Shown piece after piece: positions 26,146 through 35,293 of a stretch of DNA of 64,000 bases; positions within the stretch are counted from its first letter, which is position 1, and each line of letters begins with the position of its first letter. Position numbers and translations under genes: made by a program. The stretch spans positions 682,001-746,000 of the forward strand of contig CAVZZG010000001.1 of assembly GCA_963779685.1 (NCBI GenBank), in the 5' to 3' direction. This DNA comes from CAVZZG01 sp963779685. Its GTDB lineage: Bacteria; Actinomycetota; Thermoleophilia; Gaiellales; F1-60-MAGs149. Under the pieces are notes generated by a model that saw only the letters and a list, made by a program, of their open reading frames with translations, was not told the DNA's origin and searched no databases.

Positions 26146-27209
26146 AGCAGCTCGACCTGCGACTGGTCGCCGAGCATGAGCCGGTGGGCCGCCGGCCGCC
26201 GGCTCGACCGGATGATCACCACGTCGGTACCGATCAGCGAGTCCTCGATCCTCGCCTGCAGGCCGACGATCCGCGACCGCTCGAGCACGATCGAATGCTC
26301 GATCTCGGCGTCCGAGAACTCGACGTCGGCCGAGATCGCGGAGTAGGGCCCGACGAATGCGTCGGTCACGCGAGTTCGGCTGCCGATGTATGCCGGACCG
26401 CGGATATGGCACCGGGTCACCGTGGCCTCCGCCTCGATGACGACGCGACCTTCGATGCGGCTGTCGATGACGTCGCCGTCGACGCGATGCTCGAGGGTGT
26501 CGAGCACCAGTCGATTCGCCTCCAGCACGTCGTCGAGCTGACCGGTGTCCTTCCACCAGCCGGTCACGATGTGGGGTTCGACCCGGTGGCCGCGATCGAT
26601 GAGCCCCTGGATCGCCTCCGTGATCTCGTACTCGCCCCGCGCAGACGGGCGGAGCCCGGCGATCACCTCGTGGACCGATTCGCGGAAGAGGTACACGCCG
26701 ACGAGCGCGAGGTTCGAGACCGGCGACGCCGGCTTTTCGGCGAGCCGGGTGACGCGCCCGTCCACGAGCTCGGCAACGCCGAACGCCCGAGGATCGTCGA
26801 CCTCCTGCAGGAGGATCATCGCCTCGGCATCCGTCGAGCGGAACTCGTCCACGAACGCCCGGACGCCATCGATGAGCAGGTTGTCGCCGAGGTACATGCA
26901 GAACGGCGAGGCGCCGAGGAACGGACGCGCGACGCTGACGGCATGGGCGAGGCCGAGCGGACCCTCCTGCCGGATGTAGGTCACCGACAGGCCGAACGCC
27001 GAGCCGTCCCCGACGGCGGCCTCGATCTCGGCCGCGGTGTCCCCGACGATGATGCCGACATCCTCGATGCCCGCCGCCTTCAGGGCCTCGAGACAGTAGA
27101 ACAGGACCGGCTTCCCGGCGATCGGCACGAGTTGCTTTGCCCGCGTGTGTGTGATCGGGCGCAACCGCGTGCCCGCACCCCCGGCCAGAACGAGTCCCTT
27201 GATCTGCAT
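26142..27209 (-). CDS. rmlA: Glucose-1-phosphate thymidylyltransferase, long form
   Basis: 355 aa. The nucleotidyltransferase domain (residues 1-240) has LAGGAGTRLRPITHTRAKQL and YLGDNLL, with EKPASPVSNLALVGVYLF. Residues 245-355 form a left-handed beta-helix of hexapeptide repeats (VVIEAEATVTRCHIRG), as in the long actinobacterial and archaeal RmlA. It makes dTDP-glucose from dTTP and glucose-1-phosphate. It is the first gene of the operon; the 292-bp region upstream (27210-27501) must hold its promoter, but no clear box was seen. Confidence 0.92.
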   Translation of the reverse strand: MQIKGLVLAGGAGTRLRPITHTRAKQLVPIAGKPVLFYCLEALKAAGIEDVGIIVGDTAAEIEAAVGDGSAFGLSVTYIRQEGPLGLAHAVSVARPFLGASPFCMYLGDNLLIDGVRAFVDEFRSTDAEAMILLQEVDDPRAFGVAELVDGRVTRLAEKPASPVSNLALVGVYLFRESVHEVIAGLRPSARGEYEITEAIQGLIDRGHRVEPHIVTGWWKDTGQLDDVLEANRLVLDTLEHRVDGDVIDSRIEGRVVIEAEATVTRCHIRGPAYIGSRTRVTDAFVGPYSAISADVEFSDAEIEHSIVLERSRIVGLQARIEDSLIGTDVVIIRSSRRPAAHRLMLGDQSQVELL

Positions 27210-27501
27210 AAACGCGGAGGCCGGCGACGATGCAGGAACCTCGCGCCTATGGTAGTCGAGACCGAGTGCCGCTCGATCCGTTCCCGATGCGGGTAGGGCT
27301 ACCCCCGCACTCGCCGGGCCCCCGTCCGAGCACGTCCTCCACTCGGGCTACGAGTTCGGGGGCGGCTAGCCCTAGACCACCCGCGCGTGTGCGTCGGCCG
27401 TCGCGGGGCCCGGTCTGCGACAGGTCGCGGGACGAGGGATTCCCGCCGATGGGGGCGCAGGCGGTTCGGGCATACTGGGTGACGAACGAGGAGGGACGGA
27501 C

Positions 27502-28365
27502 ATGACGAGCAGCGGCACGGCGGTGGTGACGCTCCCGTCCGACGGGCAGATCCTGATCGTCCGCGTCATCGCCGCGCCGGCCGGCGAGGTGTACCAGGCG
27601 TTCACGACGCCCGCGCTCGTCCGCCGCTGGTGGCATGCCGGCCGCGGCGAGATGACGGCGTGCGAGATCGACCTGCGGGTCGGCGGGCGGTGGAGGTACG
27701 CGATGGCTGCCAGGAGCGGCGAGGTCGCCTTCCACGGGACGTTCCGTGAGCTCGTCCCTGGCCGCAGGATCGTGTTCACGGAGATGTTCGAGGACGCGCC
27801 GGCCGACGAGGTCGTGGTCACCGTCACCCTCGACGAGTGCGACGGCGGCACCACGCTCACCGAGCTGATCGAGGTGCCGAGCCGAGCGCAGCGCGACGGC
27901 ATGGTCGGGCAGGGTATGGAGGACGGCGCGCAGGCCGCGCTCGACCTGCTCGAGCAGGTCGCGATCGGGCTGCCGCCGGCGGTGCGGGTGCGCGGCGTCG
28001 ACTTCGTCTCGCTGCCGACCCGCGACCTGGTGGTCGCCATGGACTTCTACGGCCGCGTGCTCGGGCTGCCCCGCTCGAGCCTCTGGCAGCGACCGGGGCA
28101 CGAGCCGGTGGGCGCCGAGTACGAGACCGGGACGGTGACGGTCGCGCTGATGGTCACCGAGCGGCTCGGGATCGAGTTCCAGCCGCATCGCGTGCCGCTC
28201 GCGCTGCACGTGGACGACGTAGCTGCGGCGCGCGCAGCGCTCGAGGCCCGCGGGGTCGTCTTCCGCGGCGACACCATCGACTCCGGCGTCTGCCATCAGG
28301 CGCTGTTCCAGGACCCGGACGGCAACCTGCTCGACCTCCACCACCGCTACGCGCCGCGCCACTAG
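27502..28365 (+). CDS. SRPBCC (AHSA1-like) domain fused to a VOC/glyoxalase domain
   Basis: 287 aa, with GAGGAGGGACGG before ATG at 27502. Residues ~15-150 are AHSA1-like (VRRWWHAGRGEMT, RIVFTEMFED). Residues ~160-287 are a VOC domain starting VDFVSLPTRDLVVAMDFYG and ending FQDPDGNLLDLHHRY, with His and Glu candidates for a metal site. The combination suggests a small-molecule-binding or resistance protein; the ligand is not known. Confidence 0.83.
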   Translation: MTSSGTAVVTLPSDGQILIVRVIAAPAGEVYQAFTTPALVRRWWHAGRGEMTACEIDLRVGGRWRYAMAARSGEVAFHGTFRELVPGRRIVFTEMFEDAPADEVVVTVTLDECDGGTTLTELIEVPSRAQRDGMVGQGMEDGAQAALDLLEQVAIGLPPAVRVRGVDFVSLPTRDLVVAMDFYGRVLGLPRSSLWQRPGHEPVGAEYETGTVTVALMVTERLGIEFQPHRVPLALHVDDVAAARAALEARGVVFRGDTIDSGVCHQALFQDPDGNLLDLHHRYAPRH

Positions 28366-28470
28366 CTGCGTCGTGCTGGCGGGCCGTGTTGATGCAGGCG
28401 GAGAGCGCCCGCTCGGTGGGATCGCTCCTTGCTAGAGTCGAATCGATTTCTTCCCAGGATGGGAGGGCGG

Positions 28471-30039
28471 ATGCGCGTTCGTCAGGGGGCTGCGGCGGCC
28501 TTGCTGATCGTGCTGTCGAGTTGTGGCTCCTCGGCCCCGGGCGCGAAGCAGGCCCCGTCGACGAGCTTTCCGAGCTTCGCGGCGCGCGATCGCGCGACGC
28601 GGGTGGCGGATGCGCGCACCTTGAGCGCCAAGGTGGAGCGCTCGCTGATCACGCTGTCGGGTCTTGAAGGCAGGCTCGGAGGTGCAGCGGCGGCCGACAC
28701 GGCCTACGCCGCGCTGGTGCGGGCCACGGCAGCGGGCACCAGCGCGTGGACGGCGCCGCCGAAGCCGTCGCGGTTCGCCGATTACGTCGCATCAGACGCC
28801 CCGCTCGGGGACGCCGTGAGCGTCATGTTCCAGGGGATCGTCGGGCTCTACCTGTATCCGGAGCTGCTGGTGACGGCCAGCAACGGGCTCGAGCCGGGGA
28901 GGTCGGCATCGCAGGACAACGCGTTGGGTACCGTCACGGGGACGCTGGACAAGGTGACGGTCGACGGGTCGAAGGAGACGACGTCGGGCCTATTGACCGC
29001 CAAGGTGCGGATGCACATGGACCTCGCGCCGTGTCCGGGGAAGGATGGATCGTTCACGGCGAAGGCAACGATGTCGTCGTCGATCGCAACCGTCGATGGC
29101 CTGAACGGCATCAACGTCAGCTACGACTCGACCGTGACCGGCCAGGTCAACGACGACGCGGAGCTGGCCGGGTGGGATGCGCAAGGAACGACGACAGCTG
29201 GCACCGTCACCAACTCACGGACATCGAGCGCGTCGTTCCGGGTCTCCGAGACCGTCGTCTCGGGCAAGAACACGGCCGCCAGCGTCGCCATCGGGAGCCT
29301 CGCGACGTTTGTCGCGCCCGACGAGCTCATCACGAACACCGCCGACCTCGCCAAGCTCTTCGAGGGCCTGCTGAGCCGTGCCGTCGTCGAGGCGGCAGAA
29401 AAGGGTTGGAAGTCCGGCCGGTGCGTGTCGCTGGAGCCGACGACCGCCCCGGCGAAGCGCAGAGGGCTGACGCCGTCGTCGACCGTGATCATCACCGCCC
29501 AGCCGAAGAGCAAGGTCGATGGCTGGCCTGTCGGCGGCACCGTCAAGGCCACCCTCTCGGGCGGCGCCGCGGTCGACCCGGCGGATACGAAGGTCCCTGC
29601 CACCGCGCGCTTTACCTACACGGCACCCGATCAGAGCGGCAAGACCGGCACGGTGTCGCTGGAGGCTCGCTCGAAGCGTGGGATCGCCCGCGCCGAGGTC
29701 TCGTTCGATACCAACGTTGCAGCGTACGAGGCGTCCGGCGGCCTCGATGCGTTCCACGGCACCGGCACGATCTGCGACCTGTCAGCGCCGTTCACGATCC
29801 AGGGCACCGGCATTACCCAGCACTTCACACCGAGGAACGCCACGAGCGGCACGTACCGGTACGACGGAGCGATGGCCGGCATCGCGATGAAGGGCCACGG
29901 CACCTACACCGTGAAGGCGGACGCCAACGGCGGCACGATCACCGCCACCGGCCCGGGGCAGGTCGCGACCCCCCTGGGCGTCTTCAAGTCCACCGGCACC
30001 GAGACGTACACGCTCACGCCAACCGATAAGTGCCCGTAG
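28471..30039 (+). CDS. Secreted lipoprotein, function unknown
   Basis: 522 aa from ATG at 28471, preceded by GGGAGGGCGG. The signal peptide is AAAALLIVLSSCGSS, with a lipobox ending in LSSC, so the mature protein is probably lipid-anchored outside the membrane. The body is Thr/Ser/Gly-rich and beta-rich; a tail of ~190 residues has Ig-like patterns (ARFTYTAPDQSGKTGTVSLE). A strong terminator follows directly. No family is recognised. Confidence 0.78.
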   Translation: MRVRQGAAAALLIVLSSCGSSAPGAKQAPSTSFPSFAARDRATRVADARTLSAKVERSLITLSGLEGRLGGAAAADTAYAALVRATAAGTSAWTAPPKPSRFADYVASDAPLGDAVSVMFQGIVGLYLYPELLVTASNGLEPGRSASQDNALGTVTGTLDKVTVDGSKETTSGLLTAKVRMHMDLAPCPGKDGSFTAKATMSSSIATVDGLNGINVSYDSTVTGQVNDDAELAGWDAQGTTTAGTVTNSRTSSASFRVSETVVSGKNTAASVAIGSLATFVAPDELITNTADLAKLFEGLLSRAVVEAAEKGWKSGRCVSLEPTTAPAKRRGLTPSSTVIITAQPKSKVDGWPVGGTVKATLSGGAAVDPADTKVPATARFTYTAPDQSGKTGTVSLEARSKRGIARAEVSFDTNVAAYEASGGLDAFHGTGTICDLSAPFTIQGTGITQHFTPRNATSGTYRYDGAMAGIAMKGHGTYTVKADANGGTITATGPGQVATPLGVFKSTGTETYTLTPTDKCP

Positions 30040-30046
30040 AACGCGT

Positions 30047-30079
30047 CGGGGCGACGCCAGATGGTCTGGCGTCGCCCCG
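30047..30079. terminator. Bidirectional hairpin terminator
   Basis: CGGGGCGACGCCAGA (30047-30061) and TCTGGCGTCGCCCCG (30065-30079) form a perfect 15-bp stem with a 3-nt loop. It lies 8 bp after the lipoprotein stop and 13 bp before the stop of a convergent gene, so it can serve both. Confidence 0.85.
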
Positions 30080-30091
30080 CAGCGGGTTGCC

Positions 30092-30364
30092 TCAGGCGTC
30101 GCAGCGGCCGGCGAACTGCGCGGCCTGCGGTCGCCCCCTGTGCCCGGCTTCCTTCATGATCGGCGGGACGTCCGGGTCGGAGACGAAGCTCTGCCAGCCC
30201 TGCTCGTCCCAGTCGAAGATGGCCCAGATGCGGTCGGTCTCGGAGGGGTCACGGAACACGAGCGCGCCCTTGGATCCGTGCTGCTTGCGCTTCTCAGCGC
30301 CCTTGGTGGAGAAGATCTCCAGGAAGCGGTCGAAGTCCTCGACCTGCGTTGTGGCGAGTAGCAT
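30092..30364 (-). CDS. Small ABM/dimeric alpha-beta barrel-like protein
   Basis: 90 aa starting MLLATTQVEDFDRFLEIFST, followed by ALVFRDPSETDRIWAIFDWDEQGWQSFVSDPD. The pattern of a beta-strand, helix, then a paired strand with a W-x-x-F repeat resembles antibiotic-biosynthesis-monooxygenase-type stress proteins. It is 37 bp downstream of the AmiC/UrtA-like gene and probably co-transcribed with it. Confidence 0.68.
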   Translation of the reverse strand: MLLATTQVEDFDRFLEIFSTKGAEKRKQHGSKGALVFRDPSETDRIWAIFDWDEQGWQSFVSDPDVPPIMKEAGHRGRPQAAQFAGRCDA

Positions 30365-30401
30365 CTCGCTCTCCTCTCGGTTCGTGGTTGGTCGTCCGCC
30401 C

Positions 30402-31544
30402 TCAGGCGGTCAGGGCCGGGGTGCCGACAGGGTGCTCCTGCGGATCGATGGCGCCGAGGCTCTCGACGACCTCGAGGCGGCCGCCGCGCACCTGGGCGAT
30501 GTACATGGACATGCGCGCGTGGTGCTGGCCGGGCACCATCGCCGCCGGGCCGCCAGGGCCCTCGGCGATCTGCGCGTGGTCGAGGGCTGCGATGACGTCC
30601 TCCTGGACGAGCGAGCCCGCTTCCGTCACGGCGCCGGCCCAGAGCCGCAGGCCGCGGTACAGGCCAGAGCAGGCACTCCCGCCGGTGAACTTGGCGCCGC
30701 CGGGATAGAGCACCTCGTACTGTTCGAGCAGCTTCCGGCTGAACGGATCGCCGATGGCCTGGTAGTAGTCGAGGCAGCCGTACAGCCCCTCGACGTGTGC
30801 GGCCGGCACCATGCTGAGGAAGTTCTCCTCGAAGTAGGTGCAGACCAGTTGCCCGCCGCGACGCGCAAAGCCGGAGTCGTGGAGCTGCTCGAAGAACGGC
30901 GCCATCCCGGGCGGCACGGTGGTGTTGAACACCACGTCGGCGCCGGTCGAGGCGATCCGCTCGACCGTCTCGCGGTAGTCGGTGTGGTCGAGCGGGAAGT
31001 ACTCCTCGCCCACGATGGAGCCGCCGTTGGCCGTCACGAGCTCGCGGACGCGCGCGTTCATCACGTGCGGCCAGATGTAGTCGGCCGACGGCAGATAGAA
31101 CGTCTTCGCCCCGGTCTCGCGCATGAGCCACGGGATCAGCGGGTCGATCTGCTGCGCCGGCACCGGGCCGGTGCAGAAGATGAGCGGATCGGACTCCTGT
31201 CCCTCGTACTGCTCGGGGTAGATGTAGAGCGTCCTGCCCTCGATCACCGCCGGGCCCTTGATCGCCTGCCGCGTCGAGCTGTAGATGCCACCGAAGATGA
31301 CGTCCACCTTGACCTGCTCGACGAGCTTCGCCGCCTTTGCTGCGGCGACGGCGTCGTCGGTCGCGCCGTCCTCGATGTGCAGCTCGACGTGGCGGCCGAG
31401 CAGGCCGCCCTTGGCGTTGATATCGCCGATCACCATGCGGGCGACGTTGGCGTTGGCAATCCCCGCGAACGAGAGCGGGCCCGTCTGTTCGGCGATGACC
31501 CCCACCTTGATGGGACCAGCGCCATTCGTTGGCGATGCCGCCAT
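30402..31544 (-). CDS. AmiC/UrtA-like type I substrate-binding protein without signal peptide
   Basis: 380 aa from ATG at 31544, with GGGAGG six bases upstream. The type I periplasmic-binding fold is clear: KVGVIAEQTGPLSFAGIANA, VIFGGIYSSTRQAIKGPAVI, YIYPEQYEGQESDPLIFCTG and GADVVFNTTVPPG, closest in pattern to AmiC and UrtA. The N-terminus has no signal peptide or lipobox, and no ABC permease or ATPase gene is nearby. It may be a cytoplasmic amide/urea-type ligand sensor like AmiC rather than a transporter subunit (inference). Confidence 0.85.
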   Translation of the reverse strand: MAASPTNGAGPIKVGVIAEQTGPLSFAGIANANVARMVIGDINAKGGLLGRHVELHIEDGATDDAVAAAKAAKLVEQVKVDVIFGGIYSSTRQAIKGPAVIEGRTLYIYPEQYEGQESDPLIFCTGPVPAQQIDPLIPWLMRETGAKTFYLPSADYIWPHVMNARVRELVTANGGSIVGEEYFPLDHTDYRETVERIASTGADVVFNTTVPPGMAPFFEQLHDSGFARRGGQLVCTYFEENFLSMVPAAHVEGLYGCLDYYQAIGDPFSRKLLEQYEVLYPGGAKFTGGSACSGLYRGLRLWAGAVTEAGSLVQEDVIAALDHAQIAEGPGGPAAMVPGQHHARMSMYIAQVRGGRLEVVESLGAIDPQEHPVGTPALTA

Positions 31545-31643
31545 GTTCGCCTCCCTTGCTCGAGATTCCGGTCGCCCGGTTGGACGACCGCCGTGTAACG
31601 ATTCTGGCTGGCCGCTCGGGTCGAACCATCGGGAGGACTCCCC

Positions 31644-33203
31644 ATCTTTGACACCCCACTCCGGCTCGGCGAGTTCGTCGCCACGCTGGCGCTGGCGCAG
31701 GACAACGCGTTCGGGCAACCGCTCGAGTCGCAGCTGCGGTCGTGCCTCCTCGCGGCATGGATGTGCGACGCGGCGGGCTTCGACGACGAGGTGCGCGAAA
31801 CGGCCTACTGGGTGGCCTTGCTGCGGTACCTCGGCTGCACCGGCCACGCGCACGAGGTCGCCACGCTGTTCGGCGACGAGATCGCGATCCGCGCCCAGAC
31901 GCTGGTGCACGACTCGGGCGATCGCGCCGAGGTGATGGGCGACATCGTCGCCTTCGCCACTGCCGGCCGCGACGCGTCGGAGCGGGACGAGATCGTGGAC
32001 ATGATCCAGGCGACGATCCGCGAGTGGGCGGCCTACAACTTCTCGTCCGGGTGCGAGGTGGCCGACATGCTGGCGCAGCGTCTCGACTTCGGCTCTGGCG
32101 TCCGCGACGCGCTTCGCTTCACGTTCGAGTGCTGGAACGGCGCCGGCCATCCGGCCCACGCGGCGGGCGAGGCGATCCCGCTGCCGATGCGCATCGTGCA
32201 CCTGAGCCAGCCGATGGAGGCGATCGGGCGCCGCTTCTCGCCCGAGCGCGCGCTCGAGACGGCGCGCGATCGCCGCGACCGCACCTACGACCCCGCGCTC
32301 GTCGACATCTTCCTCGAGCACGGCATGGCCTGGTTCGACCGGCTCCGCGAGACCGAGCCGTGGGACGCGGTGCTCGCGCTCGAGCCCGAACCGCATCGCA
32401 TCCTGACCGGCGCCGAGCTCGACGACGCCCTCACCGTGGCCGCCGATTTCATCGATCTCAAGTCGCCGTACATGGGAGGGCACAGCCGCCGTTGCGCGAA
32501 GCTCGCGGTCGACGCCGCCGGGGTGCTCGGCCTCCCCGAGGAGACCGTGTGCACGCTTCGCCGTGCCGCGCTGGTGCACGACTTCGGAACGACGGCGGTG
32601 CCGAACTCGATCTGGGACAAGCCGAGCCAGCTCACGCGGACGGAGTTCGACCGGGTCGAACTGCACCCGATGCTGACCGAGCAGATGCTGCGGCGCTCGC
32701 CCGCGCTCGCCCTCCTGAACCCGGCCGCGTCCGCACATCACGAGAAGTGCGACGGCTCCGGCTACCACCGGCGCCTCCGGGCCGACGCGGACGATCTCGG
32801 AGCGTGCGTCCTCGCCGCGACGGAGATCTACGTGGGCCTGACCACCGAGCGCGCGGACCGTCCGGCGTTCTCGGCCGGCGACGCGGCGGCGGAGCTTCGC
32901 CGACTCGAGTCGGAGGGCGTGCTCGAGCCGCGCGCGAGCAGGGCGGTGCTCGTGGCCTCGGGGCACGGCGAGCCGCGAGCCGCCCTGGGCAAGCGGCCGC
33001 AGAACCCTGGCGGGCTGACCCGGCGCGAAGTCGACGTGCTGCGGCTCGCGGCCAGAGGCCTGACGACACGCGAGATCGGCGACCGGCTCTTCATCTCGCC
33101 CAAGACCGCCGACCACCACATCCAGCACATCTACGGCAAGATCGGGGTCAAGACGCGCGCTGCCGCTTCGCTGTGGGCCATGCAGCACACGGTCGTGCAG
33201 TGA
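31644..33203 (+). CDS. HD-domain phosphohydrolase with C-terminal LuxR HTH
   Basis: About 519 aa if translation starts at ATC 31644. The region 31644-31760 is clearly coding (FDTPLRLGEFVATLALAQ, then LESQLRSCLLAAWMCDAAG) but holds no ATG, GTG or TTG in frame; a GGGAGGA lies six bases before the ATC. The first unambiguous Met is at 31761. The HD domain has LVHDFGTTAVPNSIWDKP and HHEKCDGSGYHR, HD-GYP-like. The last ~65 residues are a LuxR HTH (LTRREVDVLRLAARGLTTRE, ISPKTADHHIQHIY). It is divergent from the AmiC/UrtA-like gene, which it may control. Confidence 0.85.
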   Translation: MFDTPLRLGEFVATLALAQDNAFGQPLESQLRSCLLAAWMCDAAGFDDEVRETAYWVALLRYLGCTGHAHEVATLFGDEIAIRAQTLVHDSGDRAEVMGDIVAFATAGRDASERDEIVDMIQATIREWAAYNFSSGCEVADMLAQRLDFGSGVRDALRFTFECWNGAGHPAHAAGEAIPLPMRIVHLSQPMEAIGRRFSPERALETARDRRDRTYDPALVDIFLEHGMAWFDRLRETEPWDAVLALEPEPHRILTGAELDDALTVAADFIDLKSPYMGGHSRRCAKLAVDAAGVLGLPEETVCTLRRAALVHDFGTTAVPNSIWDKPSQLTRTEFDRVELHPMLTEQMLRRSPALALLNPAASAHHEKCDGSGYHRRLRADADDLGACVLAATEIYVGLTTERADRPAFSAGDAAAELRRLESEGVLEPRASRAVLVASGHGEPRAALGKRPQNPGGLTRREVDVLRLAARGLTTREIGDRLFISPKTADHHIQHIYGKIGVKTRAAASLWAMQHTVVQ

Positions 33204-33252
33204 CCAGGTGCGATCATCGCCGCCTGGCGGCCGGCGTGGCGGCGGTCTCCGC

Positions 33253-34473
33253 GTGAAGGTCACGGGCGAGGCTGCGCGGCGCTTCCTCGTTGCACGGCAG
33301 TTGCTCGTGCCCGCTCGGCGCCTCGAAGGCGGACCCGATGCCGTGCTCGGCGTCTTCAGCAGGCTCGGCTCGGTGCAGTTCGACCCGATCGCCGTGGCCG
33401 GGCGGAGTCACGACCTCGTGCTGCACGCGCGCGTCGCCAACTACGACCCTGGCTGGTGCGACGCCCTCTACGCGCGGCGCGAGATCTTCGAGGCGTACAA
33501 CAAGGGACTCTCCTTCGTCCCGGCGGGCGAGTTCGCGTGGTTCCGCGGCGTCGTGAGCGAGAACCCCCAGCGCACCCTTGACGAGCACCCCGACGTGGCC
33601 GAACGCGTGCTCGAGCGCATCCGCGCCGACGGGCCGCTGTCGGCGCTGGACTTCGAGCGCCACAGCGGGACGCTTACCGACTGGTTCGGGATGCCGACGA
33701 ACACCGTGCGGGCCGTGCTCGAGGCGTTCGCCGTCACCGGCGTGCTCGGCCTCTCGCGACGCGACGGCAGCCGCCGCTACTACGACCTGCTCGAGCGATT
33801 GCTCCCGGCCGACGTCCTTGCGCGCGAGCTCCCGCTGCGCGAGCAGCTCCGGCACAGACTCCTGTCGCGCTATCGCGCGCACGGCCTGCTCGGCGCCGGC
33901 GGCGCGGGCGACGTCTTCGGCGGTCTCGGCCCGGCGATGCCCGACCCGCAGCGGCCCGAGCTTCCGGGGCGGAACGCCCTGCGTGAGGAGCTCATCGCGC
34001 GCGGCGAGATCGTCCCCGTCGAGGTCGAGGGCGTGCCCGGTAGGCGCTTCGTCGTCAGGGAGGACGTCGGGCTGCTGGAGGCGCCGCCGGACACGCCGCC
34101 CTCCGTTGCGTTCCTGTCCCCCTTCGATCCCGTGGTCTGGGACCGCAGACTCCTCGCGCAACTCTTCGCCTTCGAGTATGTCTGGGAGCTCTTCCTGCCG
34201 CCCGAGAAGCGCCGCTGGGGCTGGTACGTGCTGCCCATCGTCTTCCGAGACCGCCTCGTCGGCCGGATCGAGCCGCGGATCGACCGCGGCACCGGCCGCG
34301 TCCAGGTGCTCGACGTCTGGTGGGAGGACGGATTCGCGCCGCGGGGCGCCGAGGGGTTCGTCGACGCCATGCGCGACGCGCTCCGCGCCTACCTCCGTTT
34401 CGCAGGCGCGAGCCGTCTCGAGTGGGCACCCCGCCTTGGGGCCGAGAAGCGGCTCTTCCTCACTCGCCCCTGA
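33253..34473 (+). CDS. YcaQ-type winged-helix DNA glycosylase family protein
   Basis: 406 aa from GTG at 33253; an upstream GTG at 33208 only adds low-complexity sequence. RLGSVQFDPIAVAGRSHDLVLHARV and FEAYNKGLSFVPAGEF at the N-terminus, and LSPFDPVVWDRRLLAQLFAFEYVWELF near the end (given in part) are characteristic of the YcaQ/AlkX winged-helix family. The E. coli member unhooks interstrand DNA crosslinks. The QFD and SPFDP motifs are kept, so a repair function is plausible. Confidence 0.85.
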   Translation: MKVTGEAARRFLVARQLLVPARRLEGGPDAVLGVFSRLGSVQFDPIAVAGRSHDLVLHARVANYDPGWCDALYARREIFEAYNKGLSFVPAGEFAWFRGVVSENPQRTLDEHPDVAERVLERIRADGPLSALDFERHSGTLTDWFGMPTNTVRAVLEAFAVTGVLGLSRRDGSRRYYDLLERLLPADVLARELPLREQLRHRLLSRYRAHGLLGAGGAGDVFGGLGPAMPDPQRPELPGRNALREELIARGEIVPVEVEGVPGRRFVVREDVGLLEAPPDTPPSVAFLSPFDPVVWDRRLLAQLFAFEYVWELFLPPEKRRWGWYVLPIVFRDRLVGRIEPRIDRGTGRVQVLDVWWEDGFAPRGAEGFVDAMRDALRAYLRFAGASRLEWAPRLGAEKRLFLTRP

Positions 34474-34550
34474 GGCCGACCGGCGCCAACCCGGCTCCTC
34501 TACCCTTCTGGGGTCAAGCGGCCAGGGGAATGGCCGGGAGGAGACCGGTG

Positions 34551-35018
34551 ATGAAGGGCACGAAGGCGTCCACGACGAGCGGCACCGACGAGGCGTCCCA
34601 CGGATTCACGGACGAGGAGCGAGCTGCGATGAAGGAGCGCGCTCAGGAGCTGAAGCCAGCCCGCGGGCGCTCACGTGTCGGCAAGGCGGACGGGGAAGCA
34701 GACGTGCTCGCGAAGATCGCCGAGATGCCGGAACCCGACCGCAGCATGGCCGAACGGGTGCATGCGATCGTCAAGGCCAGCGCTCCAGCCCTCGTGCCAC
34801 GAACGTGGTACGGGATGCCGGCGTATGCGTTGGACGGCAAGGTCGTCTGCTTCTTTCAGAGCGCGCAGAAGTTCAAGACGCGGTACGCGACGCTCGGCTT
34901 CAGCGCCGCGGCGAACCTGGACGAGGGCGTCATGTGGCCGACCGCGTTCGCGCTGAAAGACCTGACCGCCGCCGAGGAGGCGAGGATCAGCACGCTCGTG
35001 AAGAAGGCGGTCGGTTGA
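34551..35018 (+). CDS. DUF1801/YdhG-like protein
   Basis: 155 aa from ATG at 34551, preceded by GGGAGGAG. A charged N-terminal half (GFTDEERAAMKERAQELK) leads to the DUF1801 core: VLAKIAEMPEPDRSMAERVH, PRTWYGMPAYALDGKVVCFF and KFKTRYATLGFS. The fold is a small alpha/beta domain of unknown reaction found in many soil bacteria. It stands alone. Confidence 0.82.
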   Translation: MKGTKASTTSGTDEASHGFTDEERAAMKERAQELKPARGRSRVGKADGEADVLAKIAEMPEPDRSMAERVHAIVKASAPALVPRTWYGMPAYALDGKVVCFFQSAQKFKTRYATLGFSAAANLDEGVMWPTAFALKDLTAAEEARISTLVKKAVG

Positions 35019-35092
35019 GGATCTGACTGTCGACCGACCGCCAGGCGGCCCGAGTCGCCGATCCACAGGATGTTCATCATCCGTATTCGTGC

Positions 35093-35245
35093 TCAGGGGA
35101 CGACGACCGCTCGGTAGCCGCCGGCGAACGCGTCCACTGCGACACTCGTGCCGGTCGCGCTGGACGAGCCCTTGCGCCCGAGAACGCGGACGGCCAGCGC
35201 GTGCGCTCCCGGCGTGAGGTTGTACACGTGGGCCACGTGCAGGTG
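35093..35245 (-). pseudogene. C-terminal remnant of a secreted beta-sandwich protein
   Basis: The minus-strand frame ending in TGA at 35093-35095 reads VYNLTPGAHALAVRVLGRKG, then TSVAVDAFAGGYRAVVVP. The G-x-H-x-L-x-V-x-V-L-G ... V-x-V-D-A-F pattern is the usual last unit of secreted actinobacterial glycan-binding or Ig-like proteins. No start codon or upstream domain remains; the next rightward gene begins at 35294. Nothing else was seen between 35019 and 35293. Confidence 0.55.
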
Positions 35246-35293
35246 CGTCGTCCTCGTTGCACCTCCCAACGGTCGATCGATATCGTTGCACGC

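Noticed and set aside
30402..33263. A 953-codon open frame on the minus strand, extending far beyond the binding-protein gene
   Set aside because: Only the 3' part from 31544 has protein character; the rest is antisense to the HD/LuxR gene and Arg/Pro/His-rich, a side effect of high GC.
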